Origin: an uncultured Drancourtella sp. | GTDB lineage: Bacteria > Bacillota > Clostridia > Lachnospirales > Lachnospiraceae | Reading direction: 5' to 3' | Length of the DNA stretch: 64,000 nucleotides | Assembly: GCA_937880845.1 (NCBI GenBank) | Contig: CALFLL010000046.1 | Location: forward strand, 19,149-83,148 | Shown: positions 49,198-59,350 of the stretch, one piece after another | Layout: every line of letters begins with the position of its first letter | How positions within the stretch are numbered: the stretch's first letter is position 1 | Notes under the pieces: model-generated | What the model was told of the DNA's origin: nothing | What the model saw: only the letters and a program-made list of their open reading frames with translations | Databases searched by the model: none | Program-made: the position numbers and the translations under genes

Positions 49198-52100
49198 AAA
49201 TGGAAACAGGAAGAATAAGATTATTTCGTCCCGATTACTTTACGATAGGTTCAAGGAAAGCAGATATCGTTTTCCCACAGTGTAAGGTCGATATTATTGT
49301 AAAAGGGAAAGAAATTTCCATTCATAAAGAAACGGAAGATGTTTTGCTTATCAATGATAAGGTGATACAGCAAGACAAGATATTTCTGGAAAATGGAGAT
49401 GTTTTAACAATTGGAGATATTTCTGTCATTTTAGTGGAAAATGTAATTCTTATAGAAGGGAATATTGCTGAAATACATACGCAACTTCCTGTTATGAAAG
49501 ATTCCAGAGTCCCGTTTGAAGGCTTTCCGAAGTATAAACGTTCTCCAAGAATTATCAAAAGAGTACAGGAAGAAAAAATTCAATTAGAGAAGCCAAAAGA
49601 ATTGATGGATCGTAAAAAAGGCGGACTTGTTCAGCTGATATTGCCACCTGTGATTATGATTTGCATTACCATTGCAATTAGTGTGATTATGAAGCGTGGA
49701 TTATTTGTAGTGATGGCGGTTGCCGGTACGGGGATGTCTTTAGTTGTTTCCATTATGCGTTTTTTCAGTGATAAGAAAGAATTAAAAGAAAATAAAATTC
49801 TGAGAGAAAAAACCTATAAGCAGTATTTATTGCGGAAACGAAAAGAAATCTATCATGCCTATTGTAAAGAAAAAGAAGCCTATGAATATAATTATCCGTC
49901 TGTATCTGAAATCAGGAATATGATTGAAGAATACAGTCCTAGAATTTATGAGCGAAATTATAATGACGAAGATTTTCTGAAAGTATCATTGGGAGTAGAA
50001 AAAACACATCCACAGCTTCAAATTCAGCTGAAACTTGATGAATTAAAAACGAAACCAGATATATTGGAAGATGAGGCAAAAGCGATCCAAAGAGAATTTT
50101 CTGTTATTGAAAAACCGGTAGTTATCGATTTGAAAAAGGCTCATCTTGGACTGGTAGGAGAAAAAAGTGTGTTACATGAGCAAATAAAGGCACTCATTTG
50201 CCAGCTTACGTTCTTTCACAGTTATCATGATTTGGAAATTATTGCAATTTATGATGAAGTTTATCAGGAAGACTTCCAGTGGATGCGCTGGTATCCACAT
50301 TTTAAGATACATACGGTAAACAGCATTGCGATGATCAATTCAGAAAACAAAAGGGATCAGATTTTAGGAAGTCTATATCAGATCTTGAAAGACAGAAAAC
50401 AAAAAGAAGAGGAAAGCAAAAAAGAGAGTACTTTTCTACCACACTTTCTCTTTCTGATTGATGAACCAAAATGGATTATGGATCATTCCATCATGGAATA
50501 TTTGGAAAAGGAAGGGTATAATTTAGGATTTTCTATTATTTATACCTCTCATTTAAGGGCAAATCTGCCGGAAAATATAGGAACTATTGCGATGCTGAAA
50601 AACTCAGAAGATGGACTTCTACTGATTGATGAACGGGAAGAAAAACAGGAAAACTTTAGGCTTCACAATATGCAGGGAATTCCTTTAGAGTGGCTTGGAA
50701 GAAATCTGGGTGTGCTGGAACACATGCAGGGGATTAGCGCGCAGATACCGAACAGCATTACTTTCTTCCAAATGTATCAGGTGGAACGACCATCACAGCT
50801 TCGGATTGAAGAAAGATGGAGAAAAAATAATTCTTCAAAATCACTGGCAGTACCGCTTGGTGCAAGAGCAGCCGGAGATTATGTATATTTGAATCTTCAT
50901 GAGAAAGCACATGGACCGCATGGTCTGGTTGCAGGTACAACAGGTTCCGGAAAATCAGAAATCTTACAATCGTATATTCTTTCTCTTGCTGTAAATTTTA
51001 ATCCTTATGAGGTTGCCTTTCTTTTGATTGACTATAAGGGAGGCGGTATGTCTAAGATGTTTACAGCCCTTCCACATTTATTGGGGACGATTACGAACTT
51101 GGATGGTTCCCAGAGTATGCGTGCGTTGGCATCTATCAAAAGTGAACTAGCAAGAAGACAAAGTATCTTTAATCAATATGATGTGAACCATATCAATAAC
51201 TATAATAAGCTATTTAAAAATGGAGAGGCAGAAGAACCTCTTCCACATTTATTCCTGATCAGTGATGAATTTGCTGAATTAAAAAAGGAACAGCCGGAAT
51301 TCATGTCAGAGCTGGTATCTGCTGCCCGTATTGGACGAAGCCTTGGTGTACACTTGATTTTGGCAACTCAGAAACCTACAGGTGTAGTAGATGATCAGAT
51401 TTGGTCAAACTCAAAATTTAAGTTGGCACTTAAAGTACAGAACGAAGCAGACAGTAAAGAAATTTTAAAAACGGCAGATGCAGCAAACATTACGCTGCCT
51501 GGACGTGCCTATCTGCAAGTGGGTAATAATGAAATCTATGAATTGTTCCAATCTGCATGGAGTGGAGCTGCTTATAATGAAGAGGAACAGAAAGAAAAAG
51601 TCGATGACCGGGTTTATGTACTCAATGAAATCGGACAAGGGGAATTGGTAAATCAAGATTTAAGTGATACGAAAGAAAACAACAAAGTAGTAAAAACGCA
51701 GTTGGACGCAGTAGTACGCTATATTCACGAGTATTATGAAACACAAGATGTAAAAGAGGTGAAAAAACCTTGGCTTCCACCACTACCGGAACAACTTGTA
51801 AGCCCACAGGAACTGATTCGTGCAACCCAAAAAGTATTGAACATGAAAATTGCTATGGGACTTATTGATATTCCGGAAAAACAGGAACAGATTCCATATG
51901 ATGTTGATTTTATCAAAGATGGGAATTTGCTGTATATTGCTTCAGCAGGATATGGGAAAACCGTCTTTTTGACAACTGCGGTTTTGTCCTTGGCTATGCA
52001 GAATAGCGTGCAGGATTTGAATTTTTATATTTTGGATTTCGGAAACAGTGGTCTGATGCCATTAAACAAACTTTCTCATGTGGCAGATTATATTGTATTT

Positions 52101-53360
52101 GACGACTCGGAAAGATTCCAGAAGTTAATGGGGATTTTGCAGAAAGAAATCAGAGAGAGAAAGAAAAAACTGGCAGATGAAGTAGTACAGAATTTTGAAG
52201 TTTACAATCAGGTTTCTGCAGAGAAAATGAAAGCAATTGTTCTTGTGATTGACAATTTTGATGTAGTAAAAGAACTTGGATATGAGGCTGAAGAATTTTT
52301 CCAAAAGATTTCCCGGGATGGTTATGGACTTGGAATTTTTGTGATTGCAACTGCTACCAGAAGCAATAGTATGAAATATTCTACCTACAATAATTTTAAA
52401 AACAAAGTGGCGGGATATCTGTTTGATGAGTCAGATGTAAATTTAATCGTTGGAAGAAGCACTTATAAACAATCAGAAACAAAAGGACGAGCTCTTTTGA
52501 AATATGAGAATATGATAAGTGTAATGCAGCTTTACAGCATGGTCAAGTTTGAAACAGAATTGGAATATAAGGATAAAATTAAAGAATTGATACAGAATAT
52601 TGATGCTCTGTATCCAGGTGAACAAGCTCCAAGAATTCCGGTTCTTCCAGAAAACTTGTTCTTTGCAGATATGAAAGAATATCCTCATACAGAGCAGGAT
52701 ATTTATGTTGGACTCGAAAAAGAAGCTGTGTGTGCCTGCGGATTCCAGCTTGGAAATACACCATTTACGATTCTTGGTGAAGCAGCAAGAGGTAAGACAA
52801 ACGTATTGAAGGTCATTCTCGATCAGATGCTAGGAAAAGGAAAAATCTATCTGGTAGACTCCAAAGCTATGGAACTTTATTCCTATAAAACATCAGAAGA
52901 AGTTGTTTATATAGAAAATCAGGGAATGGTGCCTCTGCTTATAGATGCCTTAAAGACAGCGATTGCAGAAAGAAATCAAAAAGTCAAGGAAGCATTAGAA
53001 ATAGATCCGACATTAAATCCAAAAGAAATTTGCCGAAAACTGCAGCCATTTAGCTTGATTGTGGACGATTGGGATAACTTTGTGGAACTGACGAAAACGC
53101 AGGCGATGACTTTGGCTCCTATTCTGAATGAGGCAGCAGGTGTTGGTATCAGTATCATTTTGACTGCACATTCCGGAAAGATGAAAGGATTTGACGAAGT
53201 GACGAAATTTGCGAAAAACACAACGGAAGGTTTACTTCTTGGAAACCAGGGAACATCGGCAATATTCCCGATTAATTCAGCAAAGGAACTTCCACAGTTT
53301 AAAGATGGTTTGTTGTTCCATAATGGAGCTTATGTTAAAGTGCGGGTTCCAAAATATTAG
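49194..53360 (+). CDS. essC: EssC/YukBA-type FtsK/SpoIIIE ATPase of the T7SS
   Basis: 1388 residues. N-terminal FHA-like region (about 1-100), two membrane helices (about 143-190), then three ATPase domains: Walker A AGTTGSGKSE (about 580), ASAGYGKTVF (about 917) and GEAARGKTNV (about 1194), with Walker B LFLISDEFAEL in the first. The third P-loop is degenerate, as often seen. EssC drives substrate export, its C-terminal domain binding EsxA/LXG substrates. Same operon as essB. Confidence 0.93.
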   Translation: MKMETGRIRLFRPDYFTIGSRKADIVFPQCKVDIIVKGKEISIHKETEDVLLINDKVIQQDKIFLENGDVLTIGDISVILVENVILIEGNIAEIHTQLPVMKDSRVPFEGFPKYKRSPRIIKRVQEEKIQLEKPKELMDRKKGGLVQLILPPVIMICITIAISVIMKRGLFVVMAVAGTGMSLVVSIMRFFSDKKELKENKILREKTYKQYLLRKRKEIYHAYCKEKEAYEYNYPSVSEIRNMIEEYSPRIYERNYNDEDFLKVSLGVEKTHPQLQIQLKLDELKTKPDILEDEAKAIQREFSVIEKPVVIDLKKAHLGLVGEKSVLHEQIKALICQLTFFHSYHDLEIIAIYDEVYQEDFQWMRWYPHFKIHTVNSIAMINSENKRDQILGSLYQILKDRKQKEEESKKESTFLPHFLFLIDEPKWIMDHSIMEYLEKEGYNLGFSIIYTSHLRANLPENIGTIAMLKNSEDGLLLIDEREEKQENFRLHNMQGIPLEWLGRNLGVLEHMQGISAQIPNSITFFQMYQVERPSQLRIEERWRKNNSSKSLAVPLGARAAGDYVYLNLHEKAHGPHGLVAGTTGSGKSEILQSYILSLAVNFNPYEVAFLLIDYKGGGMSKMFTALPHLLGTITNLDGSQSMRALASIKSELARRQSIFNQYDVNHINNYNKLFKNGEAEEPLPHLFLISDEFAELKKEQPEFMSELVSAARIGRSLGVHLILATQKPTGVVDDQIWSNSKFKLALKVQNEADSKEILKTADAANITLPGRAYLQVGNNEIYELFQSAWSGAAYNEEEQKEKVDDRVYVLNEIGQGELVNQDLSDTKENNKVVKTQLDAVVRYIHEYYETQDVKEVKKPWLPPLPEQLVSPQELIRATQKVLNMKIAMGLIDIPEKQEQIPYDVDFIKDGNLLYIASAGYGKTVFLTTAVLSLAMQNSVQDLNFYILDFGNSGLMPLNKLSHVADYIVFDDSERFQKLMGILQKEIRERKKKLADEVVQNFEVYNQVSAEKMKAIVLVIDNFDVVKELGYEAEEFFQKISRDGYGLGIFVIATATRSNSMKYSTYNNFKNKVAGYLFDESDVNLIVGRSTYKQSETKGRALLKYENMISVMQLYSMVKFETELEYKDKIKELIQNIDALYPGEQAPRIPVLPENLFFADMKEYPHTEQDIYVGLEKEAVCACGFQLGNTPFTILGEAARGKTNVLKVILDQMLGKGKIYLVDSKAMELYSYKTSEEVVYIENQGMVPLLIDALKTAIAERNQKVKEALEIDPTLNPKEICRKLQPFSLIVDDWDNFVELTKTQAMTLAPILNEAAGVGISIILTAHSGKMKGFDEVTKFAKNTTEGLLLGNQGTSAIFPINSAKELPQFKDGLLFHNGAYVKVRVPKY

Positions 53361-53370
53361 AGGGAATTTT

Positions 53371-53505
53371 ATGGAGATTAAAAATAATTGTCAAATAGTT
53401 TTAGATATTGCACAGGAAATCAAAAGTGTAGCAGGTGAGTTACAATTATCAGATGTATCGTGCCAAACAGGCACGATACAGGCAGTCACGAAATGTAATC
53501 AATGA
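53371..53505 (+). CDS. Short helical ORF after essC, possible truncated Lap1-type gene
   Basis: 44 residues from ATG 53371 (GAGGG upstream): CQIVLDIAQEIKSVAGELQL then QTGTIQAVTKCNQ. Amphipathic helix like the start of the small LXG helper proteins, but ends early. May be a remnant or a short functional helper. Confidence 0.4.
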   Translation: MEIKNNCQIVLDIAQEIKSVAGELQLSDVSCQTGTIQAVTKCNQ

Positions 53506-53534
53506 AGACTTTGGAAGCAGGAGGAAAATAGTTG

Positions 53535-53831
53535 ATGAAAGAAGAAAAGTTTTTACCATTAGGTTCTGTAATTCTTGTAAAAGGAAGTGTAAAAAAGCTC
53601 GTTTTGATTGGAAGGGGTGTTGTAACAATTCTCAAAGGAGAACAAAAATATTTTGATTATGTTGCTTGTACTTATCCAGAAGGCTTGATTGGAGAAAACG
53701 TATTGTATCTCAATCATGAGGATATTGAAGAAGTAATTCAAAAAGGTTTTCAAGATGAAGATGATTTTCGAATGCAGAAAAGTTTGAAAGAACATTTGGA
53801 TGGATTATTAAAAATAGAAAATGAGTCATAA
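53535..53831 (+). CDS. DUF4176 protein, second copy
   Basis: 98 residues from ATG 53535 (AGGAGG upstream): LPLGSVILVKGSVKKLVLIG, FDYVACTYPEGLIG, and EDIEEVIQKGF repeat the motifs of the 46628 gene. The C-terminus is longer and basic. It heads the second effector array. Confidence 0.85.
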   Translation: MKEEKFLPLGSVILVKGSVKKLVLIGRGVVTILKGEQKYFDYVACTYPEGLIGENVLYLNHEDIEEVIQKGFQDEDDFRMQKSLKEHLDGLLKIENES

Positions 53832-53867
53832 AACTTTTGCTTTCTGGATAGGGAGGAGGTGTGATGC

Positions 53868-54293
53868 ATGGCAAACAAAAATCAAGCTGCTATTTCATCC
53901 GCAGAATATGAAATTACTCAAGCAAACTATAGGATTTCAGAGTGCCAAAATGAAATTCAGGGATTAGAAAAGAAAATTGAGCGTTTAGAAGATGCAAAAC
54001 AGAAACTGCAGACTTATAAACTGAATATAGAAACGGAGAAATTTGACATTACGCAAAAACTTTCATGCAGCAGTTGGAAAGGATCGAATAAAGAAGAATA
54101 TGAAGGGATTGCTGAGGAACAGCTTAAACCATGTTATCAAACATATTATGATGAAACAGATCGAGCCGTAGATGCGATTATGGAGGAAATCACAAGATTG
54201 GAAAATCAGATTTACGATCAAGAAGGCGTGATTGGCTGGCTAAAAAGTCAGATTAACTCTTTAGGAAATTATATTGAAACATTGCTTAATTAA
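53868..54293 (+). CDS. Lap2/YwqH-like (DUF5082) helper protein
   Basis: 141 residues, coiled coil (IQGLEKKIERLEDAKQKL) around a WxG-like turn (CSSWKGSNKEEYEG) and a second coil. GGAGGAGGTG precedes ATG 53868. DUF5082/YwqH proteins act with LXG toxins. It shares the array with the DUF5344-like gene at 54311. Confidence 0.72.
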   Translation: MANKNQAAISSAEYEITQANYRISECQNEIQGLEKKIERLEDAKQKLQTYKLNIETEKFDITQKLSCSSWKGSNKEEYEGIAEEQLKPCYQTYYDETDRAVDAIMEEITRLENQIYDQEGVIGWLKSQINSLGNYIETLLN

Positions 54294-54310
54294 GTAGAGG
54301 GGGACTGTCA

Positions 54311-54565
54311 ATGATTGAATTAAATAAATTAACCTATAATTCGAATGTGGCAGCGTTATCTGCAGCCAGCCAAGGTATTAAAAAAAGTAAAGAACAGCCG
54401 GAAATTACAGGGGATATGAAAACTTTAGAAGCATTTTTAGAAACCTATCAGACTTTATCGGAATTGTTTGGAAATTATAAAACTTTATTGCAGGAAGATG
54501 TGGGAAAACTACAAGATGTCAGTACCTGTATGACTTATGCAGAACAATCGTTAATAAAACCATGA
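54311..54565 (+). CDS. Lap1/YwqI-like (DUF5344) helper protein
   Basis: 84 residues: NSNVAALSAASQGIKKSKEQ, then LEAFLETYQTLSELFGNYKT. Small helical partner of LXG toxins. Its last 25 codons are duplicated at 56956-57030 as part of the toxin repeat, showing that the repeat began inside this gene. Confidence 0.68.
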   Translation: MIELNKLTYNSNVAALSAASQGIKKSKEQPEITGDMKTLEAFLETYQTLSELFGNYKTLLQEDVGKLQDVSTCMTYAEQSLIKP

Positions 54566-55982
54566 CATTTAGCGGTTGCAAAATACAGAATTTGAAAAGA
54601 AGCACCCAAGGAGGAGGTGTGTTATGGGATACCATGTGAAAATCGAAGAGTTGTTGGAAGTACAAAATCAGATGATTAGTCAGTTAAGCGAATGGGGGAC
54701 ACAATTAGAGTCCGTTTATCAGGCATTAGAAACGATTGTAGTAACACCCTGTATCCAAGGGGAAACCGGGAAAAGCATACAAAATTATATACAAGAAGTA
54801 CATATTCCTGTGATTAGATCACTGCAGCAGCTATTAACTGAGTTTCAGGTACGACTTTCAGTATATGCAGAGGGATATTATGGAATTGATTCTTCTTATG
54901 AGGCTGAAATTCCACAGGAAATATTGGAGGAACAACAGCAAGCATTGGAGAAGGGACGGGAAGATTTTGAAAATTTACGAGAAGAAATCAATAGTGCTAT
55001 TTCCAATGTTAGTGATATTGTTTCAGTTGTACAGCCTTCAGGTTTATCTTTAGTACTTTCTTATCAGCTGATGGAAAGTCGTGTTAAAACTTTAAACAGT
55101 GACATTGGTGATTATGAGGAAACGCATCAAAACGACACACAGAATATGGACTCGATGATAGAGTCTATAAGGTCTATTTTGATAGCAAAAACAGGAAGTC
55201 CTGCTGTATCAGTAACCAATTATCAGGCTGGTTCTATTGCAATGCTGCCAGCATATCAAAGGCTACAGATGGGCTATGAAGCAAGTGGAGATTTTGTAGA
55301 TCAGAACATAGATCAGTACGAAGCTGCAATGAAAAAGTTTGAAGATAAAATGAATGATAAACTTGCTGATGATAGGAAAGCGGAAGGATTAAAACAGCTT
55401 CTTGCAGGCATCGTATCCGCAACAGTGGGAACAGCATTAATCTTAGCAACTGCGGGAACAGCTGCGCCTATTGTGTTTTTTAGTGCAACTGTTGTGGGAG
55501 GAACATCTACCTTATATGGATTATCGAACGCAACAGAAGGAATGAATAATATATCTCTTGGCTTTTCCGGGGATGGATTTACAATGGCAGAAAATCCTAT
55601 CCGTGATACACTGTTTGCAGGAAATCCAGAATTATATTATAATATAGGAAACGCCAGTACTATGATCTCAGCAATGGCATTGCCGATGAGTGGCATTTTA
55701 AAAGGGGCAACAGGTGTTGCGAAATTTAAAACTATCGCCGTAGATGGTGGAAGGATATTGATTGGCAATATAGCAGAAGATAAAGCATATGATGCAATCT
55801 ATCGAAGTACAGACAGCCGTATATTGGCAATGTTGGGAAGCAATGTGGTAGAAGGAGTTCTATCAGGAAAACCAGCGAATAGTTCGGTATCGGAAATTGG
55901 AGATATAGCGAGAAAGACAGATATTGAAGAACTGGGGGATGACTTGATAGATTTGCGGAGAAAAGGCTTTGAGGGCGTAAGT
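54491..55982 (+). repeat. Copy A of a 1.49-kb repeat (helper 3' end plus LXG N-terminal region)
   Basis: Nearly identical to 56956-58444 at a constant 2465-bp offset until a 3-nt indel inside the coding region; then the sequences diverge sharply after GTAAGT (55982/58444). Confidence 0.9.
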
Positions 55983-56432
55983 GAAGCTGATAAATTAAAA
56001 TTAAGTTCTTGGAAATACGCTCCAGATGAAGAACTATATTTAAAGTATAAAGATGTATTTGATAACCCTAAGTATTACAATCAAACAACAGGTGAAATAA
56101 ATTGGCCAGGTCAACATGGAGATAAAAATACAGATGGATTTCTTAATGGTAAATTCGATGAGGTAACTTTAAAACCAGGAGAAAAAATTGATAGATATGG
56201 AACTGATTATGGTTCTTTCGCTTCGCCAGAAGGAATATCTTATGGTCAGAGAGCATTAGCACCAGGAACAGATTTAAAACCATATAGTGTATTTGAAGTT
56301 CTTAAACCAATGAAGGTAAAGGCGGGTGAGATTGCACCGTGGTTTAATGAAACTGGTGGAGGTATACAATATGTGTTACCAGATATAATAGATGAGTTAT
56401 TAGATGCGGGAATAATAAGGAGAGTAAAATAA
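54624..56432 (+). CDS. LXG polymorphic toxin with C-terminal TNT NADase domain
   Basis: 602 residues from ATG 54624 (AAGGAGGAGGTG upstream). The first about 200 residues are the LXG export domain (VKIEELLEVQNQMISQLSEW), followed by a hydrophobic stretch (about 258-300) and a pre-toxin linker. The end (about 500-602; GEKIDRYGTDYGSFASP, PYSVFEVLKPMKVKAGEIAP, FNETGGGIQYVLPD) matches the TNT domain, which hydrolyses NAD+ (compare TelB of Streptococcus and M. tuberculosis CpnT). Immunity gene follows by 1 nt. Confidence 0.85.
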   Translation: MGYHVKIEELLEVQNQMISQLSEWGTQLESVYQALETIVVTPCIQGETGKSIQNYIQEVHIPVIRSLQQLLTEFQVRLSVYAEGYYGIDSSYEAEIPQEILEEQQQALEKGREDFENLREEINSAISNVSDIVSVVQPSGLSLVLSYQLMESRVKTLNSDIGDYEETHQNDTQNMDSMIESIRSILIAKTGSPAVSVTNYQAGSIAMLPAYQRLQMGYEASGDFVDQNIDQYEAAMKKFEDKMNDKLADDRKAEGLKQLLAGIVSATVGTALILATAGTAAPIVFFSATVVGGTSTLYGLSNATEGMNNISLGFSGDGFTMAENPIRDTLFAGNPELYYNIGNASTMISAMALPMSGILKGATGVAKFKTIAVDGGRILIGNIAEDKAYDAIYRSTDSRILAMLGSNVVEGVLSGKPANSSVSEIGDIARKTDIEELGDDLIDLRRKGFEGVSEADKLKLSSWKYAPDEELYLKYKDVFDNPKYYNQTTGEINWPGQHGDKNTDGFLNGKFDEVTLKPGEKIDRYGTDYGSFASPEGISYGQRALAPGTDLKPYSVFEVLKPMKVKAGEIAPWFNETGGGIQYVLPDIIDELLDAGIIRRVK

Positions 56433-56433
56433 A

Positions 56434-56664
56434 ATGACAATAGTTGAGTTGGAAAAAGAATTAAATAAAATAGGAGTTCCCAAAGAGTTATACTCTTTAA
56501 TGATAGGTGGGTTTCCTAATGAAAAGTTATGTATTGTTAAGGAAGAAACATGGCAAGTTTATTATAGTGAGAGAGGTCATAAATCTGGATTAAAGGTATT
56601 TGATACAGAAACAGAAGCTTGTGAGTTTTTTTTGAGAAAAATGAAACGTTATTCAACCATATAA
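56434..56664 (+). CDS. Immunity protein for the TNT toxin (Imm59-like)
   Basis: 76 residues, starting 1 nt after the toxin stop. Sequence LNKIGVPKELYSLMIGGFPN, TWQVYYSERGHKSGLKVFDT and EACEFFLRKM resembles small immunity proteins such as Imm59 seen beside NADase/TNT toxins. It should bind and block the toxin domain. Confidence 0.7.
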   Translation: MTIVELEKELNKIGVPKELYSLMIGGFPNEKLCIVKEETWQVYYSERGHKSGLKVFDTETEACEFFLRKMKRYSTI

Positions 56665-56731
56665 TATTTATCATTATAAAAAGTATAGATGCATATAGAA
56701 GGAATATGGATTCTTGGAAGGTTAAATAATT

Positions 56732-56908
56732 AGGGGAAAATCAGCTGATACCGAATGGAAATTAAGAACAGAAACTAGTAAACAGAATACGTATTATGGC
56801 TATTGGATATATGAAGCAGGATCTATTTGTAAAATTTTGCGATTAGATGATGAAGAATTAAAAGAACAACAATATTATCCGTATGATTTAGTGCATTTTA
56901 ACGAATAA
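56732..56908 (+). pseudogene. Remnant of a small gene, probably immunity, lacking a start
   Basis: An open frame of 58 codons without a start (ADTEWKLRTETSKQNTYYGY, DDEELKEQQYYPYDLVHFNE) ends at 56908. It looks like the C-terminal part of a lost cassette gene. The rest of 56665-57088 holds the copied tail of the helper gene (56956-57030) and the ribosome site of the next toxin. Confidence 0.5.
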
Positions 56909-56955
56909 AGGCATTAAACATTTCTTATTTGAATTTTAATGGTAAAACCATATTA

Positions 56956-58444
56956 CAGGAAGATGTGGGAAAACTACAAGATGTCAGTACCTGTATGACT
57001 TATGCAGAACAATCGTTAATAAAACCATGACATTTAGCGGTTGCAAAATACAGAATTTGAAAAGAAGCACCCAAGGAGGAGGTGTGTTATGGGATACCAT
57101 GTGAAAATTGAAGAGTTGTTGGAAGTACAAAGCCAGATGCTAAATCAGTTGAGTGAATGGGGAACACAATTAGAGACGGTTTATCAGGCATTAGAAACGA
57201 TTGTAGTAACACCATGCATCCAAGGGGAAACCGGGAAAAGCATACAGAATTATATACAAGAAGTACATATTCCTGTGATTGAATCACTACAGCAACTCTT
57301 AACTGAGTTTCAGGTACGTCTTTCGGTATATGCAGAGGGATATTATGGAATTGATTCTTCTTATGAGGCTGAGATTCCACAAGAAATATTGGAGGAACAA
57401 CAGCAAGTATTGGAGAATGGGCGGGAGGACTTTGAAAATTTACGGGAAGAAATTAATAGCGTCATTTCCAGCGTTAGTGATATTGTTTCAGTTGTCCAGC
57501 CTTCAGGTTTGTCATTAGTACTTTCTTATCAGTTGCTGGAAAGTCGTGTTAAAACTTTAAACAGTGACATTGGTGATTATGAGGAAACACATCAAAATGA
57601 TACGCAGAATATGGACTCTATGCTGGAGTCTATAAGATCTATTTTGATAGCAAGAACAGGAAGTCCTGCTGTATCAGTAACTAATTATCAGGCTGGTTCT
57701 ATTGCAATGCTGCCGTCATATCAAAGGCTGCAGATGGAATATGAAGCAAGTGGAAATTATGTAGCTCAGAATATAGCTCAGTACGAAGCTGCAATGAAAA
57801 AGTTTGAAGATAAAATGAACGATAAACTTGCAGATGATAGGAAAGAAGAAGGATTGAAACAGCTTCTTACAGGCATCATATCTGTAACGGTAGGAACAGC
57901 ACTGATTTTCGCAACTGCGGGTGCGGCTACCCCTATTGTGCTTAGTGCAGCTGTTGTAGGAGGAACATCTACCTTATATGGATTGTCGAATGCAACAGAA
58001 GGAATGAACAATATATCCCTAGGTTTTTCCGGTGATGGATTTACAGTGGCAGAAAATCCTATCCGTGATACACTGTTTGCAGGAAATCCGGAATTATATT
58101 ATACTATAGGAAATGCCAGTACTATGATTTCTGCAATGGCATTACCGATGAGTGGCATCTTAAAAGGAGCAACAGGTGCTACAAAATTTAAAGCTATCGC
58201 CGTAGATGGTGGAAGGATATTAATCGGTAATGTAGCAGAAGATAAAGTTTATGATGTAATCTATCAAAGTACAGATAGCCGTATATTGGCAATGTTGGGA
58301 AGCAATATGGTAGAAGGAGTTCTATCAGGAAACCCAGTGAATAGTTCAGTATCGGAAATTGGAGATGTGGCGAGAAAGACAGATATTGAAGAACTGGGTA
58401 ATGACTTGATAGATTTGCGGAGAAAAGGCTTTGAGGGGGTAAGT
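56956..58444 (+). repeat. Copy B of the 1.49-kb repeat
   Basis: Matches 54491-55982; begins with the 3' end of the DUF5344-like helper without its start and runs through the N-terminal and middle regions of the second LXG toxin. Confidence 0.9.
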
Positions 58445-58930
58445 AACCCCAATGCAAAAGAAATAATTTCTGAGAGGGTGAAGGGATTAGACTTAAGTGA
58501 ACATCAGTTAACTAATAAGCAGTTAAGCTCCAAGAAAATGTCTGAGATTAAAAGTAAAATAGATAATAGAACAGCAACTAAAGCTGAATATGAAGCGTAT
58601 GAGTGGAATAAAAGATTTTCAGCAAGAAGACGTGAGGGTGTTAAACAATTCTGGAATCAAGAAAGAGAAAGAATAATAAAAGGTGAAAGTACTACACGTA
58701 ATTGGACAACAGAACAAATTCAAGATATTTTAAATGGTAGAACACCTAAATATGATGGTAAGCCTATTCAAGGACATCATTCATATAGTGCATCAAAATT
58801 TCCTCATTTAGCTGATAAAGGTGAAATAATATATCCAGTTACACCAAATGAACATTTAAAGGGATGGCATGGAGGAAACTTTAAAAATAGTAGACCTGGT
58901 GAGCCGATAATAGATATAAATGATTTCTAA
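57089..58930 (+). CDS. LXG polymorphic toxin with C-terminal GHH nuclease domain
   Basis: 613 residues from ATG 57089, with the same upstream site as the first toxin. Residues 1-about 450 are nearly the same as in the TNT toxin. The end is different: WNKRFSARRREGVKQFWNQE, then GKPIQGHHSYSASKFPHLAD (about 558-577) and the PVTPNEHLKGWHGGN motif, an HNH/endonuclease VII-type GHH signature. It should cut DNA or RNA in the target cell. The linker region keeps the RRKGFEGVS junction before the new domain. Immunity gene probably 58946. Confidence 0.85.
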   Translation: MGYHVKIEELLEVQSQMLNQLSEWGTQLETVYQALETIVVTPCIQGETGKSIQNYIQEVHIPVIESLQQLLTEFQVRLSVYAEGYYGIDSSYEAEIPQEILEEQQQVLENGREDFENLREEINSVISSVSDIVSVVQPSGLSLVLSYQLLESRVKTLNSDIGDYEETHQNDTQNMDSMLESIRSILIARTGSPAVSVTNYQAGSIAMLPSYQRLQMEYEASGNYVAQNIAQYEAAMKKFEDKMNDKLADDRKEEGLKQLLTGIISVTVGTALIFATAGAATPIVLSAAVVGGTSTLYGLSNATEGMNNISLGFSGDGFTVAENPIRDTLFAGNPELYYTIGNASTMISAMALPMSGILKGATGATKFKAIAVDGGRILIGNVAEDKVYDVIYQSTDSRILAMLGSNMVEGVLSGNPVNSSVSEIGDVARKTDIEELGNDLIDLRRKGFEGVSNPNAKEIISERVKGLDLSEHQLTNKQLSSKKMSEIKSKIDNRTATKAEYEAYEWNKRFSARRREGVKQFWNQERERIIKGESTTRNWTTEQIQDILNGRTPKYDGKPIQGHHSYSASKFPHLADKGEIIYPVTPNEHLKGWHGGNFKNSRPGEPIIDINDF

Positions 58931-58945
58931 GTAGGAGGAAAATAA

Positions 58946-59275
58946 GTGGATAACATAGGTATTAAAATAAAAAGTAATGATAAAATAGCTAAATGCATTA
59001 GTATTATAAGAAAATATACAAACATATCAATAGGGGAAATTAAAGCTAAAATAATAAATAATGAATATGTAATGGTCTGTGGATACACAGATGAAGATGG
59101 AATAAAAAGTATAGTAGAAGCTTATAAAGAAGTTACAAGTTTAGGAGTTGATGCGGTAATATATGAGCATGATAGAGTTACTACAATAGATTTTCTAATA
59201 AATTTAATAGATATGTATGGTGATATTGAAAGAGATATGCAAGAAATGGATGACTTAATGTATGATGAGGATTAA
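58946..59275 (+). CDS. Candidate immunity protein for the GHH nuclease toxin
   Basis: 109 residues from GTG 58946 (GGAGG 9 nt upstream). Mixed alpha/beta: CISIIRKYTNISIGEIKAKI, EYVMVCGYTDEDGIKSIVEA, with a long acidic C-terminal helix (DIERDMQEMDDLMYDED), typical of nuclease immunity proteins. Overall strand/helix order resembles the L7/L12-ClpS fold used by some immunity families, but I do not recognise the family. Confidence 0.62.
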   Translation: MDNIGIKIKSNDKIAKCISIIRKYTNISIGEIKAKIINNEYVMVCGYTDEDGIKSIVEAYKEVTSLGVDAVIYEHDRVTTIDFLINLIDMYGDIERDMQEMDDLMYDED

Positions 59276-59350
59276 TAGTTACTACAAAATTGTAGGAAAA
59301 GTTGAAACTGGTGAAACATGAGATTGAGTCGCAGAGAAAAGGCAGGGAAA

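Noticed and set aside
53371..53505. WXG100 protein
   Set aside because: No WxG turn and too short; kept as a possible truncated helper.
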